Source: JAHJQZ01 sp963676075 (lineage in GTDB: Bacteria > Pseudomonadota > Alphaproteobacteria > Rhizobiales > Devosiaceae). Taken from it: 64,000 nt of DNA. How positions within the stretch are numbered: position 1 is the first letter of the stretch; the number at the start of each line of letters is the position of its first letter. The DNA lies in the NCBI GenBank assembly GCA_963676075.2, contig CAXXNZ010000031.1:1-64000 (forward strand), read 5' to 3'. This document shows positions 43,953-52,631 of this stretch, piece by piece. The notes under the pieces were generated by a model. The model ran no database searches and was not told the DNA's origin. It saw only the letters and a list, made by a program, of their open reading frames with translations. The position numbers and the translations under genes are program-made.

Positions 43953-44507
43953 TCAGGCGGTGGCTACGCGGGGCTTGGGCCGCCACGAGGTGCGTACGAT
44001 GCCCTTGGGATAGGTTTCAGTGTCGATGAGGTCAAGCGCGATCTGCTTGCGATTGATGAAGGCCGGCATTCCGGCGCCCAACAACACCGGGACGGTGAAC
44101 GTATCGATGCGGGTGATCAGCCCGGCTTCGAGCAGTCCCGTGGCCAGATGCGCGCCGCCAACCACCCAATAGGGGCCGGGGCCTGCCTTTTTCGCCGCGC
44201 CAAGAATCTGGTCGGGCGTGCCTTCGGCGGTACTGACCGGCGCGTCGATCTCGCCGAGCGGGCGCGACGTGGCGATGATGCCCGGCAGCTTGCCATAGGG
44301 GTATTCACCGAAGCTGACGATACGATCCCAGGTGCGCCGGCCCATCAGCACCGTGCCGATGCGGGCAATGAAATCGTCAAAGCCGAGTTCGGGGATGAAA
44401 TAGGGATCGAGCCAGTCCGTGCCGCCATCGGGCCGTGCCAGATGACCGTCGGCACTGACCGCGAGATAGTAGACGACATCGTCCGGTTTCAGAACCGAAG
44501 CATCCAT
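43953..44507 (-). CDS. Dihydrofolate-reductase-like (RibD C-terminal) protein
   Basis: 184 residues from ATG 44507 with AGGGAC upstream. VVYYLAVSADGHLARPDGGTDW at the start (cited as VVYYLAVSADG), VLMGRRTWDRI, PGIIATSRPL and YWVVGGAHLATGLLEAGLI are DHFR/RibD-C landmarks. A likely NADPH-dependent reductase of unknown pteridine or other substrate; it is not FolA itself, which has a different active-site pattern. First gene before ychF. Confidence 0.87.
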   Translation of the reverse strand: MDASVLKPDDVVYYLAVSADGHLARPDGGTDWLDPYFIPELGFDDFIARIGTVLMGRRTWDRIVSFGEYPYGKLPGIIATSRPLGEIDAPVSTAEGTPDQILGAAKKAGPGPYWVVGGAHLATGLLEAGLITRIDTFTVPVLLGAGMPAFINRKQIALDLIDTETYPKGIVRTSWRPKPRVATA

Positions 44508-44576
44508 GATTGGTGTCCCTCCCTCTGCCAGGATATCCATGCGCAAGAAGAGGCGAAAATGTCAGGTTCGGACTTC

Positions 44577-45170
44577 TCAGGCAATCTCTATGCTGGATCC
44601 GCCGGAAAGTGCGCCGCTGAGAGCGCCGGAGGAGAAGCGGAAATCGGCGCTTTGCTTGGAGATACGTCCTGCTTCGGCGATCAACTGGTTCCACAGGGCG
44701 TCGGCGTTCTGCGGATTGGCGTCGACCTGTTTGGAGGTCTTTGCCGTGGCCATGGCAGTTTCGTGAATGACGGACGCGGTATGAGCGCCGATCAGGGAGT
44801 TCCTCAGTTCCATCTCCGATCCGTCATTGAGCCTTTTCTCAAGCTCGGCCAGTTTCTCGTCGTCGCCGTTGACGGTGAAATGACCTGAGTTTGACACATG
44901 AATGTCGATGTCGGTGCCCGGCGAAATGCCCATTTCGCCCATCAACTCGTTAAGGCGCTTTTCGGCATTGGCCATGTGATACTTCGGATCGAGAAAAACC
45001 GGAGGCAGGTTGGCGAGCAGCTTTCCACCCGGCGACAGGTTGACCTCGGTCGCATCGCCCGATGGGGCCGTCTGCGTTTGCGTGGCGTTTGCCTTTGACG
45101 TGCCGGTGGATGCCGTTGTGGTTGCGGTTGCATAGGCGTTCCGGGCAGCGCTGGTGACGGCTCCGATCAT
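44577..45170 (-). CDS. Hypothetical protein, Thr/Ala-rich N-terminus
   Basis: 197 residues from ATG 45170 with GGAGTGAG upstream. The first 45 residues are a low-complexity Ala/Thr/Ser stretch. A folded-looking middle follows: LPPVFLDPKYHMANAEKRLNE, MGISPGTDIDIHVSNSGHF, NGDDEKLAELEKRLNDG. The protein ends Ser/Gly-rich. No signal peptide or helix bundle is evident. The disordered N-terminus and the motif VNGDDEKLAELEKRL recall proteins exported by flagellar or type III routes, but this is weak and I do not assign a function. Confidence 0.65.
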   Translation of the reverse strand: MIGAVTSAARNAYATATTTASTGTSKANATQTQTAPSGDATEVNLSPGGKLLANLPPVFLDPKYHMANAEKRLNELMGEMGISPGTDIDIHVSNSGHFTVNGDDEKLAELEKRLNDGSEMELRNSLIGAHTASVIHETAMATAKTSKQVDANPQNADALWNQLIAEAGRISKQSADFRFSSGALSGALSGGSSIEIA

Positions 45171-45318
45171 GACGCTCACTCCACGAATCTGATGTGCGTG
45201 AGCTTGGACATGCAAGCACCGGGCCAGTCGAAACGCCCGGAAATCGTGGAAATTGAGTGGGTTGGCCGGAGGACGTGGGCAGGGGTTGCCGGGTCAGGGC
45301 AACGTTTGCCGGGTTGAG

Positions 45319-46116
45319 CTAGTCTTCATCCTTGTGGCCGAACAGGCGCTTCAGCATGTCGGCCATCGGCCCGGATCTAGGCATGTCAGGCGCCGGCTTG
45401 GGGCGGGCCTGACGGATGTGGCTCTGACCCTTGGGCTTGGACGCTTGCTGCTTGTCGGGCGCAGGCGCGGAGGTGGCCGAGGCGTCCTGCTTGTCCGCAG
45501 GTTTCTGTTTCGGCTGCTTTTTCGGCTTTGCCGGTTCCACATCGGACGCGGGGCTGGTCGCCAGGGCGACGCGGTTCATGAAATTGCCGGCGTCCTTTCT
45601 GGCCAGAAGCACGGCATTGTCGGCAACGGCGTCGAGCAAATCGCGCAGCCAGTCGGCGTCTGCCTTGGCGAAATCGCCGAGAACGTGGCGGGTGACCAGA
45701 TCCTTGTGGCCGGGATGGCCGATGCCGAGCCGGACGCGGTGGTACTGGGTGCCGATGACCGGATCGATCGAGCGCAAGCCGTTGTGGCCGCCATTGCCGC
45801 CACCGGTCTTGACCTTGAGCTTGCCGGGGATGAGGTCGAGTTCGTCGTAGATGACCGTCACATCGCCCGGATCGAGCTTGTAGAACTGCACCGCCTTGCC
45901 GACCGCGTCGCCGGACCGGTTCATGAAGGTCTGCGGCTTCAGGATCAGCACACGCTCGCCGTCGATCGTGCCGTCGCTCACCTGTCCGCTGAACTTGGCA
46001 CGGAACGGCGGAAAGCCGTGCCGGCGCGCGATGGCGTCCGCAGCCATGAAGCCGATGTTGTGACGGTTGTTGGCGTATTCGGCGCCCGGATTCCCCAGGC
46101 CCACGATCAGGTGCAT
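45319..46116 (-). CDS. pth: Peptidyl-tRNA hydrolase with extended basic C-terminus
   Basis: 265 residues, ATG 46116. MHLIVGLGNPGAEYANNRHN includes the catalytic His20 region; KPQTFMNRSGDAV, YDELDLIPGKLKVKTGGGNG and HNGLRSI are Pth motifs. Recycles peptidyl-tRNA released from ribosomes. The usual length is about 190-200; here a Pro/Lys/Gln-rich tail of about 70 residues (EPAKPKKQPKQKPADKQD...) is added, probably disordered. Follows rplY in the same direction, separated by a terminator. Confidence 0.96.
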   Translation of the reverse strand: MHLIVGLGNPGAEYANNRHNIGFMAADAIARRHGFPPFRAKFSGQVSDGTIDGERVLILKPQTFMNRSGDAVGKAVQFYKLDPGDVTVIYDELDLIPGKLKVKTGGGNGGHNGLRSIDPVIGTQYHRVRLGIGHPGHKDLVTRHVLGDFAKADADWLRDLLDAVADNAVLLARKDAGNFMNRVALATSPASDVEPAKPKKQPKQKPADKQDASATSAPAPDKQQASKPKGQSHIRQARPKPAPDMPRSGPMADMLKRLFGHKDED

Positions 46117-46202
46117 GGCCGGTCCTCGCAGCGAGCGTTGATGCTGGCGCCAGTTCTGCTATCCGCAGGACCAGGTCCGGCGAACACTGACGGCTCAGGT
46201 AG

Positions 46203-46238
46203 AAAAGATACGGGTGGCACGGCAATCCGCGCCACCCG
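46203..46238 (-). terminator. Terminator after rplY
   Basis: CGGGTGGC (46211-46218) and GCCACCCG (46231-46238) form an 8-bp stem; on the minus strand it is followed by TATCTTTT. Confidence 0.75.
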
Positions 46239-46253
46239 CAAAAGCAATGAAGA

Positions 46254-46892
46254 CTATTCTTCGGCTTCTTCGCCGCCCTCGGCCTCAGCCTCGGCTTCGT
46301 CGCCCTCAGCGGCTTCCTCGGAACGGAAGCTCGACGGTGCGGCGATGGTCGCAACGGTGAAGTCGCGGTCGGTGATGGTCGGCGTGACGCCTTCGGGAAG
46401 GGCAACCGCCGAGATGTGGAGGCTGTCGCCGACTTCGGCTTGGCTGAGATCGACCACCAGTTCTTCCGGGATCGCGTCGGCCGGGCAGCTCACTTCGACC
46501 GAGTGACGGACGACGTTGAGCACGCCACCGCGCTTGAGGCCCGGGCACTTGTCCTGGTTGGCGAAGTGCATGGCCACATCGACGGTGATGCGCGAACCCT
46601 TGCCAATGCGCAGAAAGTCGACATGCAGCGCGAAGTCGCGCACCGGGTCGAGCTGGTAATCGCGCGGGATCACCTTGTGCTTTTCGCCATTGACATCAAC
46701 CTCGATGACGTGGCTCAGAAAGCCACCGGCATAAATGGCCAGCATGGCTTCCTTGTAGGAAATAGCGATCGCGAGAGGGGGTTTCTTGTCGCCATAGATG
46801 ACGGCGGGGATAAGACCATTACGGCGCAGCTCACGAGCGGCCCCCTTGCCCACACGATCACGCGGCGTTGCCTTGAAAGCGGCTTCGGCCAT
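46254..46892 (-). CDS. rplY: 50S ribosomal protein L25/general stress protein Ctc
   Basis: 212 residues from ATG 46892, with TTGGAGTG upstream. The L25 domain is N-terminal (VGKGAARELRRNGLIPAVIYG) and the TL5/Ctc extension follows (ITVDVAMHFANQDKCPGLKRG and VEVSCPADAIPEELVVDLSQ, here limited to the motif ends). The tail is a Glu/Ala run. Binds 5S rRNA. The rplY-pth-ychF order is common in alphaproteobacteria. Confidence 0.96.
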   Translation of the reverse strand: MAEAAFKATPRDRVGKGAARELRRNGLIPAVIYGDKKPPLAIAISYKEAMLAIYAGGFLSHVIEVDVNGEKHKVIPRDYQLDPVRDFALHVDFLRIGKGSRITVDVAMHFANQDKCPGLKRGGVLNVVRHSVEVSCPADAIPEELVVDLSQAEVGDSLHISAVALPEGVTPTITDRDFTVATIAAPSSFRSEEAAEGDEAEAEAEGGEEAEE

Positions 46893-47245
46893 TGGAACAC
46901 TCCAAATGTTGGTGTGGCTTGAGACCGGCACGCGAACGCCTGGCCGGTGGGAACCGACCGCCATGCCGAACCCCTGTCCGGATCATGGAAAGCGCTGAGC
47001 GCATCGACAAAAGCCACGCACGCCTCCTCCAGGGGTGAGGCGCACTTCTGTGGCGCGGTCTATAGGGCAGAAAACGGCTCCGGGCAAGCAAATGTGCCGA
47101 TCCTGCCGGCTGTCGGGCAGTTTTTGCCGCATCGGACGGGAAAGTGATCGAGGTTGCGCCGCGAAGCGCTGGATTTCCGGGCATTTTGAGATGGCGCGGA
47201 ATTTGCATTTGTTTTTGAAGGACAAAAGCACGAACAGTTTGAACA
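46893..47245. other. Divergent intergenic region (353 bases)
   Basis: Separates rplY from the EF-hand gene and must carry both promoters. A small CTGCCGGC...GGGCAG hairpin is visible near 47100. No gene or known RNA is recognised. Confidence 0.5.
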
Positions 47246-47953
47246 ATGACGAGCATCGACACATCAGCCTTGTCGGCACGGTCCGTCTGGAACCGTTTCA
47301 TCGCTGCCGCAGACGTGGACAAGGACGGAGACCTGAGCAGCGAAGAACTGCAGGCGCTGGTCCCGAAGGACAAGGTCGAACGGGTCATTGCCCGCAATGA
47401 CGAGAACGGTGACGGCAAACTGAGCGCCGATGAGACGCCGAAAGGCGCCTTCAACGGGCAGCTCATGGCCGTGCTCTTGGGCGCGCAGGCCTATCGCGAC
47501 GCCAGTCCCGAACAGCGGGCGACCGACGACATGAAGGCCATTGATGCCTTCATGGCACGCGCCGACGTCGATGGTGACGGCCTCGTGTCAAAAGACGAAC
47601 TCGACGCGGACCGGGCCATCAACATGGCCGCCTTCCTTGATACCGGGGAACTGCCGGAGACCATCGTAATGGCGCTCGGGGGCTCGGATGACACGCCGCG
47701 CAGCCCTGAAGACTTCATAGTGGGACGGGCCGCCAAGCTCGAACCGGTGCCGGCTTCGGAACTCCCCGAAGACTGGCAGGTGAAATTCCGTACCGTCATG
47801 GAGGCCGCCGGGCAGGCCAATCCCGAACTGAAATCGGAGACCTTGCCGGACGGTCGGGCCGAGATCGCAACCAAGCTGGCCGATATACCGATGTCGAACG
47901 CCTTCATGACACGGCTCGCACTGATGCTGGACCAGTTCGCTCAGCAGGCATGA
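47246..47953 (+). CDS. EF-hand calcium-binding protein, three motifs
   Basis: 235 residues, ATG 47246. Three EF-hand loops have the full acidic pattern: DVDKDGDLSSEE (~24), NDENGDGKLSADE (~51) and DVDGDGLVSKDE (~108). The C-terminal half (about 150-235) has no known motif (VKFRTVMEAAGQANPELKSE). No signal peptide, so a cytosolic calcium buffer or sensor is likely, or export by an unrecognised route. It stands alone between divergent rplY and convergent prs. Confidence 0.85.
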   Translation: MTSIDTSALSARSVWNRFIAAADVDKDGDLSSEELQALVPKDKVERVIARNDENGDGKLSADETPKGAFNGQLMAVLLGAQAYRDASPEQRATDDMKAIDAFMARADVDGDGLVSKDELDADRAINMAAFLDTGELPETIVMALGGSDDTPRSPEDFIVGRAAKLEPVPASELPEDWQVKFRTVMEAAGQANPELKSETLPDGRAEIATKLADIPMSNAFMTRLALMLDQFAQQA

Positions 47954-47999
47954 CGGGCGTGAGACCTAACACTGGGCTGTCGCCAGTGCGCCTGAGCGT

Positions 48000-48932
48000 C
48001 TAGTCGAACAGGCTCGAGACCGATTGTTCCGCCGCGGTGCGGGCGATGGCTTCCCCGATCAGCGGGGCGATCGATATGCGCCGAATGTTCTCCGCCTTGG
48101 CCGTCAGTTCCGTTTCCTGGATGGAATCGGTGATCACCAGTTCCTTGAGTCGCGAGTTGGCAATGCGGTTCGCCGCCTCGCCGGACAAAACGCCATGGGT
48201 GATATAGGCGGAGACGGTGGTGGCACCGGCGCCGAGCAGGGCATCGGCCGCGTTGACCAGCGTGCCGCCCGAATCGACGATGTCGTCGATCAGGATGCAG
48301 GCGTGACCCTCGACCTCGCCAATGATGTTCATCACTTCCGAAACACCGGGGCGCGGCCGGCGCTTGTCGACGATGGCCAGCGTCGCGCCGACCCGCGAGG
48401 CGACATTGCGCGCCCGCAACACGCCGCCGACGTCGGGTGATACGATGACAGTCTTGTCGAGATTGTAGTGGTCGCGGATGTCGCGGACCATGACCGGCGC
48501 GGCAAACAGGTTGTCGGTCGGAATATCGAAAAAGCCCTGAATCTGGGCAGCGTGCAGGTCGAGCGTCAGGACGCGGTTGACGCCGGCCTCGACGAGCAGA
48601 TTGGCGACGAGCTTGGCCGAAATCGGGGTGCGCGGCGTCGATTTGCGGTCCTGCCGGGCATAGCCGAAGTAAGGCAGTACGGCGGTGACCCGCCGGGCCG
48701 AGGACCGACGAAGCGCGTCCGTCAGAATCAAGAGCTCCATCAGATTGTCATTGGCCGGGAACGAGGTCGACTGGATGATGAAGACATCCTCGCCTCTGAC
48801 GTTCTCGTTGATTTCGACGAAGATCTCGTTGTCGGCGAAACGGCGCACCGTGGCGTCGGTCAGCGGCAACTCCAGATATTCGGAAATAGCTTTCGCCAAG
48901 GCAAGGTTGGAGTTGCCCGTCACCAGTTTCAT
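48000..48932 (-). CDS. prs: Ribose-phosphate pyrophosphokinase
   Basis: 310 residues from ATG 48932 (MKLVTGNSNLALAKAI). ATP-binding flexible-loop region YARQDRKSTPRTPISAKLVA, ribose-5-phosphate and PRPP loop ILIDDIVDSGGTL, and RRISIAPLIGEAI near the end. Makes PRPP for nucleotide, His, Trp and NAD synthesis. Single gene in the minus-strand cluster. Confidence 0.97.
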   Translation of the reverse strand: MKLVTGNSNLALAKAISEYLELPLTDATVRRFADNEIFVEINENVRGEDVFIIQSTSFPANDNLMELLILTDALRRSSARRVTAVLPYFGYARQDRKSTPRTPISAKLVANLLVEAGVNRVLTLDLHAAQIQGFFDIPTDNLFAAPVMVRDIRDHYNLDKTVIVSPDVGGVLRARNVASRVGATLAIVDKRRPRPGVSEVMNIIGEVEGHACILIDDIVDSGGTLVNAADALLGAGATTVSAYITHGVLSGEAANRIANSRLKELVITDSIQETELTAKAENIRRISIAPLIGEAIARTAAEQSVSSLFD

Positions 48933-49067
48933 GTCGCCACCCGATGCGATGTCAGCGCCCCGCCCCAAACCCGGCGCCGCAAGGTGAGGACTTGTTATCC
49001 TGCCGGGCGACGCGGATCAACCGCGCTTTGCCCGGCGAGGTAAAGATTCGTCATCAAGACTGTATTG

Positions 49068-49913
49068 CTATTCCGCCGGCGGTTCGGGAACGTAGGCGAT
49101 GATCGAGATCTGCCTGCCCGTCCTGCCGCCTTTCTGAGTGTAGCGGCGATGGGAGAAATAGCGCGTTTCATCGGCGTAGGAACACGGCGGTGCGGGCGGC
49201 GGCGTGATGCCGAGCCTGGTGATCTCATGCAGCACGAAGCCCGGCAGATCGAAAAACAGCCCGGTCTCGCCCTCGGGCGTAAAGGCAAACTTCTCGATGT
49301 CCGGGTTGAAGGCCGCCATCTGGTCGATGGTTTCCTGTGACAGCTCGTAATTCACCCCGGAGATGGTTGCGCCGATGCCGGCGCGAATCCGTTCGCGCTT
49401 GGCACCAAGTTTTTCCATGGCCTCGATGGTGTTGCCGATGACACCGGCGGCAGCGCCACGGCGTCCGGCATGGCAGGCCGCGACGATGCCTTTTTTGGGA
49501 TCAGCGAACAGAATTGGCGCGCAGTCGGCGGTGACGATGCCGAGCGCCAGTCCGGGGCGCTTGGTGACGATGGCGTCGGCCTCGGGTTTGGCATCGGGCG
49601 AATACGAAGCACGCATGCGCACGACGCGGTTTTCCTCGGGCCGGTGATCGCGGGAAAACGGCTGATCGACCGTGACGACGCGAGTCGAGTGAATCTGCGT
49701 CACCGTGACAAGTCCGGCATTGCCGAGCCCGAGCGCGATCAGTGCCTGGCGCCTGTTGGCTTCGACAGTCGGAACCGGTGTGCCGAGCGTCAGCGACGTG
49801 TCGAAATCAGGTGGGGTCGGACTGCCGTCGGCCCGGCGGCCAAAAAAGCCGTGAACGATGCCCGGGAGATCGGCGAGCTGGGGGGATTGTTCGAAGGGAG
49901 GCGAGATCTTCAT
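49068..49913 (-). CDS. pgeF: Peptidoglycan editing factor (laccase domain)
   Basis: 281 residues, ATG 49913. The zinc-site residues lie in TQIHSTRV (His), TADCAPILFAD (Cys) and AACHAGRRGAAAGVI (His). DLPGIVHGFFGRRADGSP is the family start. The enzyme removes wrongly inserted L-Ser from peptidoglycan precursors; older names are YfiH or multicopper polyphenol oxidase. Third of the lgt-midA-pgeF run conserved in Hyphomicrobiales. Confidence 0.94.
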   Translation of the reverse strand: MKISPPFEQSPQLADLPGIVHGFFGRRADGSPTPPDFDTSLTLGTPVPTVEANRRQALIALGLGNAGLVTVTQIHSTRVVTVDQPFSRDHRPEENRVVRMRASYSPDAKPEADAIVTKRPGLALGIVTADCAPILFADPKKGIVAACHAGRRGAAAGVIGNTIEAMEKLGAKRERIRAGIGATISGVNYELSQETIDQMAAFNPDIEKFAFTPEGETGLFFDLPGFVLHEITRLGITPPPAPPCSYADETRYFSHRRYTQKGGRTGRQISIIAYVPEPPAE

Positions 49914-49991
49914 TCACTTTCTCCACAAAGCGCGGGGCGGTTTGCCGGAAACATCAGCGCGCTCGCTTGTGTTGTTCAGATTCAACCCCAT

Positions 49992-51125
49992 TCACGCACG
50001 ACTCCCCTCGATGCCGGCGTCAGTGGTTTGTTCTTGGTCGCTCTGGCTGGTGAAAGGATAAGGACTGAAACCGCCGCTGCAAACACAAAAAGCCTTGAAA
50101 ATCTCACCCATCTGCTCGGGGGCCGTCAAACGGGCCAGGTCGGTGGCGACGGCATCGGCATGTGAGGGATTGGCATTTGCGAGCGCCTTGGCCCGTTCGC
50201 CCGCGCCGAGCGCCAGCAGAAACCGCGCCTGTGTCAGAAGCGGAAAAACCTCGAGCTTGCCGGCACATGCGCCAAGTGCCTCGAAATCGACATGGGCGGT
50301 GAGATCGGCCGTCCCCGGCGCCGCCAACGGGTCGGTGAAGCCATGTCCGGCGATCGCCTGGAAGGTGTCGCCCGACTGGCTTGCGCCATAGCCGTAGTCG
50401 AGGGTGAGAAGGGCGCCACCACGACGCGCGAGTTTGTCGCACACGATCTCCATAATGGCGTCCGCCGCCGGACGGGCTTCGAAACGCGCATGCTCGGGGG
50501 CGTCGCGCAGGGCGGCAGGCAGCGCCGTTTCGGCGATCGGGGTGGGATTGAGCCCGAATGAGCGCTTGCCTTCGCTCAGCCCGACAACGCGTTCGTGCCA
50601 GCCGCTTGCGCCCTTCTGGTACTGCCGGATCGGCAGGGTGTCGAAGAACTCATTGGCGATTATGATGAGCGGCGGGCCGGCATCGGGCAGGTCCTCGGTG
50701 CGTTCAAGCCAGGACGGCGACAGGGCGCTAAGCGTTTTGGCCTGTTCGGCGCGGAGGCTGTTGCTGATCTCGACAAGGACTGGCCCGCCGGGCTGCGCGT
50801 CGGGGGCGAGACGGCTGAGCGACCGCCAGATATCGGCCATCAGCGTGCCGCGTCCGGGACCGAGCTCGACGAGATCGAAACGGCCATCGGGCAGCTGGCC
50901 GGCCAGCAGTGCGACGAAGACCCCGATGGTTTCCCCGAATATCTGACTGACCTCGGGCGCGGTGATGAAATCGCCCTGTCGTCCGATCGGAGTCGGGCGA
51001 TGATAATAGCCGTGCTCGGGATGGGTCAGGCAGAGCTGCATGAACATCGAAAGCGGCATTGGGCCGGCTTCGGTGATCTGGCGGTTGATCAGGACGCCGA
51101 GCGGCGTGTCGGAACTAGCGGCCAC
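49992..51125 (-). CDS. MidA/NDUFAF7-like SAM-dependent methyltransferase
   Basis: About 377 residues if it starts at GTG 51125, which overlaps the end of lgt; a TTG at 51158 is also possible. FMQLCLTHPEHGYYHRPTPI, GRQGDFITAPEVSQIFGE, DLVELGPGRGTLMADIWR (SAM site) and LIIIANEFFDTLPIRQYQ are hallmark DUF185/MidA segments. The mitochondrial relative methylates an arginine of complex I; the bacterial target is likely similar. Translationally coupled to lgt. Confidence 0.92.
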   Translation of the reverse strand: MAASSDTPLGVLINRQITEAGPMPLSMFMQLCLTHPEHGYYHRPTPIGRQGDFITAPEVSQIFGETIGVFVALLAGQLPDGRFDLVELGPGRGTLMADIWRSLSRLAPDAQPGGPVLVEISNSLRAEQAKTLSALSPSWLERTEDLPDAGPPLIIIANEFFDTLPIRQYQKGASGWHERVVGLSEGKRSFGLNPTPIAETALPAALRDAPEHARFEARPAADAIMEIVCDKLARRGGALLTLDYGYGASQSGDTFQAIAGHGFTDPLAAPGTADLTAHVDFEALGACAGKLEVFPLLTQARFLLALGAGERAKALANANPSHADAVATDLARLTAPEQMGEIFKAFCVCSGGFSPYPFTSQSDQEQTTDAGIEGSRA

Positions 51126-51945
51126 GGGACTTTTTCTTGCGCAATGCGTAGATGACAAGGCCGAGACCGGCGATGAGCACCGGCACGGAATAGATCATGC
51201 CGAGCGTCAGCCAGCCACCATACAGATACCCGACCTGCGGATCGGGCAGGCGCACGGTTTCAACCAGGATCCGCGACAGGGCATAACCGATGCCGAAGAC
51301 GCCGGCGACCAGGCCGGGGCGCCGGAGCCCCTGAAAGACATGGGTGACGACGCGGATGACGAGGAACAGCAACAGGCCCTCGAGCGCGGCTTCATAGAGC
51401 TGGCTCGGATGGCGCGGCATGCCGCCGCCATTGGGGAAGATCACGCCCCAGGGCAGGTCGGTTGGCTTGCCGAACAGTTCGCCATTGATGAAATTGGCCA
51501 TGCGCCCGAGCATCAGGCCGAGCGGCGCCACGGCGCCGAGCAGGTCGATGCCAGACAAGAACCGCGCCTTCTTGGCGCGGGCGAACAGGAACAGCACCAC
51601 CACAAGTCCGATCAGCCCGCCATGAAAGGACATGCCGCCGTCCCAAGTCTGCGGGATGGCAAGCGGATTGGCGAAATAATAGGCCGGATCGTAGAAGACG
51701 ACGAAGCCGAGCCGTCCGCCGATGACGATGGCCAGAATGGCCCAGAAACCGAAATCGAGCCATTCGGCCGGGGTAAAGGGCGCCGTATTGTCGACCCAGA
51801 GCGATGGCCGGCGCAACAGCGTGATGCCATAGAGCACGCCGAGTGCCACGCCGGTGAGATAGGCCAGCCCGTACCAGCGCACGGCGAGCGGTCCGAATTC
51901 CAGGGCGATGGGATTGATATCGGGGAAAGGCAAGGCCGCATCCAT
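51115..51945 (-). CDS. lgt: Prolipoprotein diacylglyceryl transferase
   Basis: 276 residues from ATG 51945 (MDAALPFPDINPIALEFGPL). Seven helices. The Lgt signature GRMANFINGELFGKPTD is complete, with the conserved His in SFHGGLIG and Arg in GGRLGFV. Attaches diacylglycerol to the lipobox Cys of lipoproteins, such as the ankyrin lipoprotein of this window. First gene of the lgt-midA-pgeF run. Confidence 0.96.
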   Translation of the reverse strand: MDAALPFPDINPIALEFGPLAVRWYGLAYLTGVALGVLYGITLLRRPSLWVDNTAPFTPAEWLDFGFWAILAIVIGGRLGFVVFYDPAYYFANPLAIPQTWDGGMSFHGGLIGLVVVLFLFARAKKARFLSGIDLLGAVAPLGLMLGRMANFINGELFGKPTDLPWGVIFPNGGGMPRHPSQLYEAALEGLLLFLVIRVVTHVFQGLRRPGLVAGVFGIGYALSRILVETVRLPDPQVGYLYGGWLTLGMIYSVPVLIAGLGLVIYALRKKKSRGR

Positions 51946-52129
51946 GAAGGCGCATTTTTGGGACGGAGCGGACCATGCGCGGCGGCGCGGCACTGGTCAA
52001 GTCCGGCTCGCCGGCCTAAATAGGAACACCAACCGGGCGCATGCTGTCGCGTGAACCCGCAAAGCGAAATCAGCGGGCAAGGGCGCCATATAAACCGCGC
52101 AGGCCCGGGAAAGTCAGGAACGGAACGTC

Positions 52130-52384
52130 ATGAGCCAGAGCAAGATTTTCGACGATCTCGGGAAGATGATGAACGATGCCGCTTCGGTGGCCGATGGTGT
52201 GCGGCGCGAGGTCGAAACCATGATCAAGACCCAGGGCGAACGCTGGATCGCCGACATGGATCTGGTCAAGCGCGAGGACTACGACGCCTTGCGCGAACTG
52301 GTGCAGGCCCAGGGCGACGAGATCGCCGCGCTGAAAAAGGAAGTTGGCGCGCTGAAGACGACGCGCAAGAAGACCAGTTCCTGA
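52130..52384 (+). CDS. ubiK: UbiK-like ubiquinone accessory factor (BMFP/DUF526)
   Basis: 84 residues, ATG 52130. Almost wholly helical: KIFDDLGKMMNDAASVADGV then VKREDYDALRELVQAQGDEI and a coiled-coil end AALKKEVGALK. Matches BMFP/UbiK proteins that assist aerobic ubiquinone synthesis and bind membranes. Divergent from lgt. Confidence 0.87.
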   Translation: MSQSKIFDDLGKMMNDAASVADGVRREVETMIKTQGERWIADMDLVKREDYDALRELVQAQGDEIAALKKEVGALKTTRKKTSS

Positions 52385-52435
52385 GGGGCGGAGTCCGACT
52401 AGGAGAAGAGGCCGTTTTCTTTTGGACTGGCCGCT

Positions 52436-52606
52436 TCTTTCCCTCCCCTTGATGGGGAGGGTGGCTCGACGGAGTCGAGTCGGGTGGGGTGGAGCCACAG
52501 GTATCGAGCGTGGGGTCTTACCCCCACCCAGGCTCACAACGGACTTAGCGAAGAGCTAAGTCCTGCTCGCCAACCCTCCCCACAAGGGGGAGGGAGTCCC
52601 CGCGAC
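52436..52606. repeat. Composite hairpin repeat after ubiK
   Basis: CCCTCCCC-TTGAT-GGGGAGGG (52441-52461) and CCCTCCCC-ACAAG-GGGGAGGG (52574-52594) flank GGACTTAGC-GAAGA-GCTAAGTCC (52540-52562), a perfect 9-bp stem. It is non-coding and MITE-like. The 247-base gap to the ATPase gene holds little else. Confidence 0.72.
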
Positions 52607-52631
52607 CGCTTCCGTCATAAGCTGACAGAAT

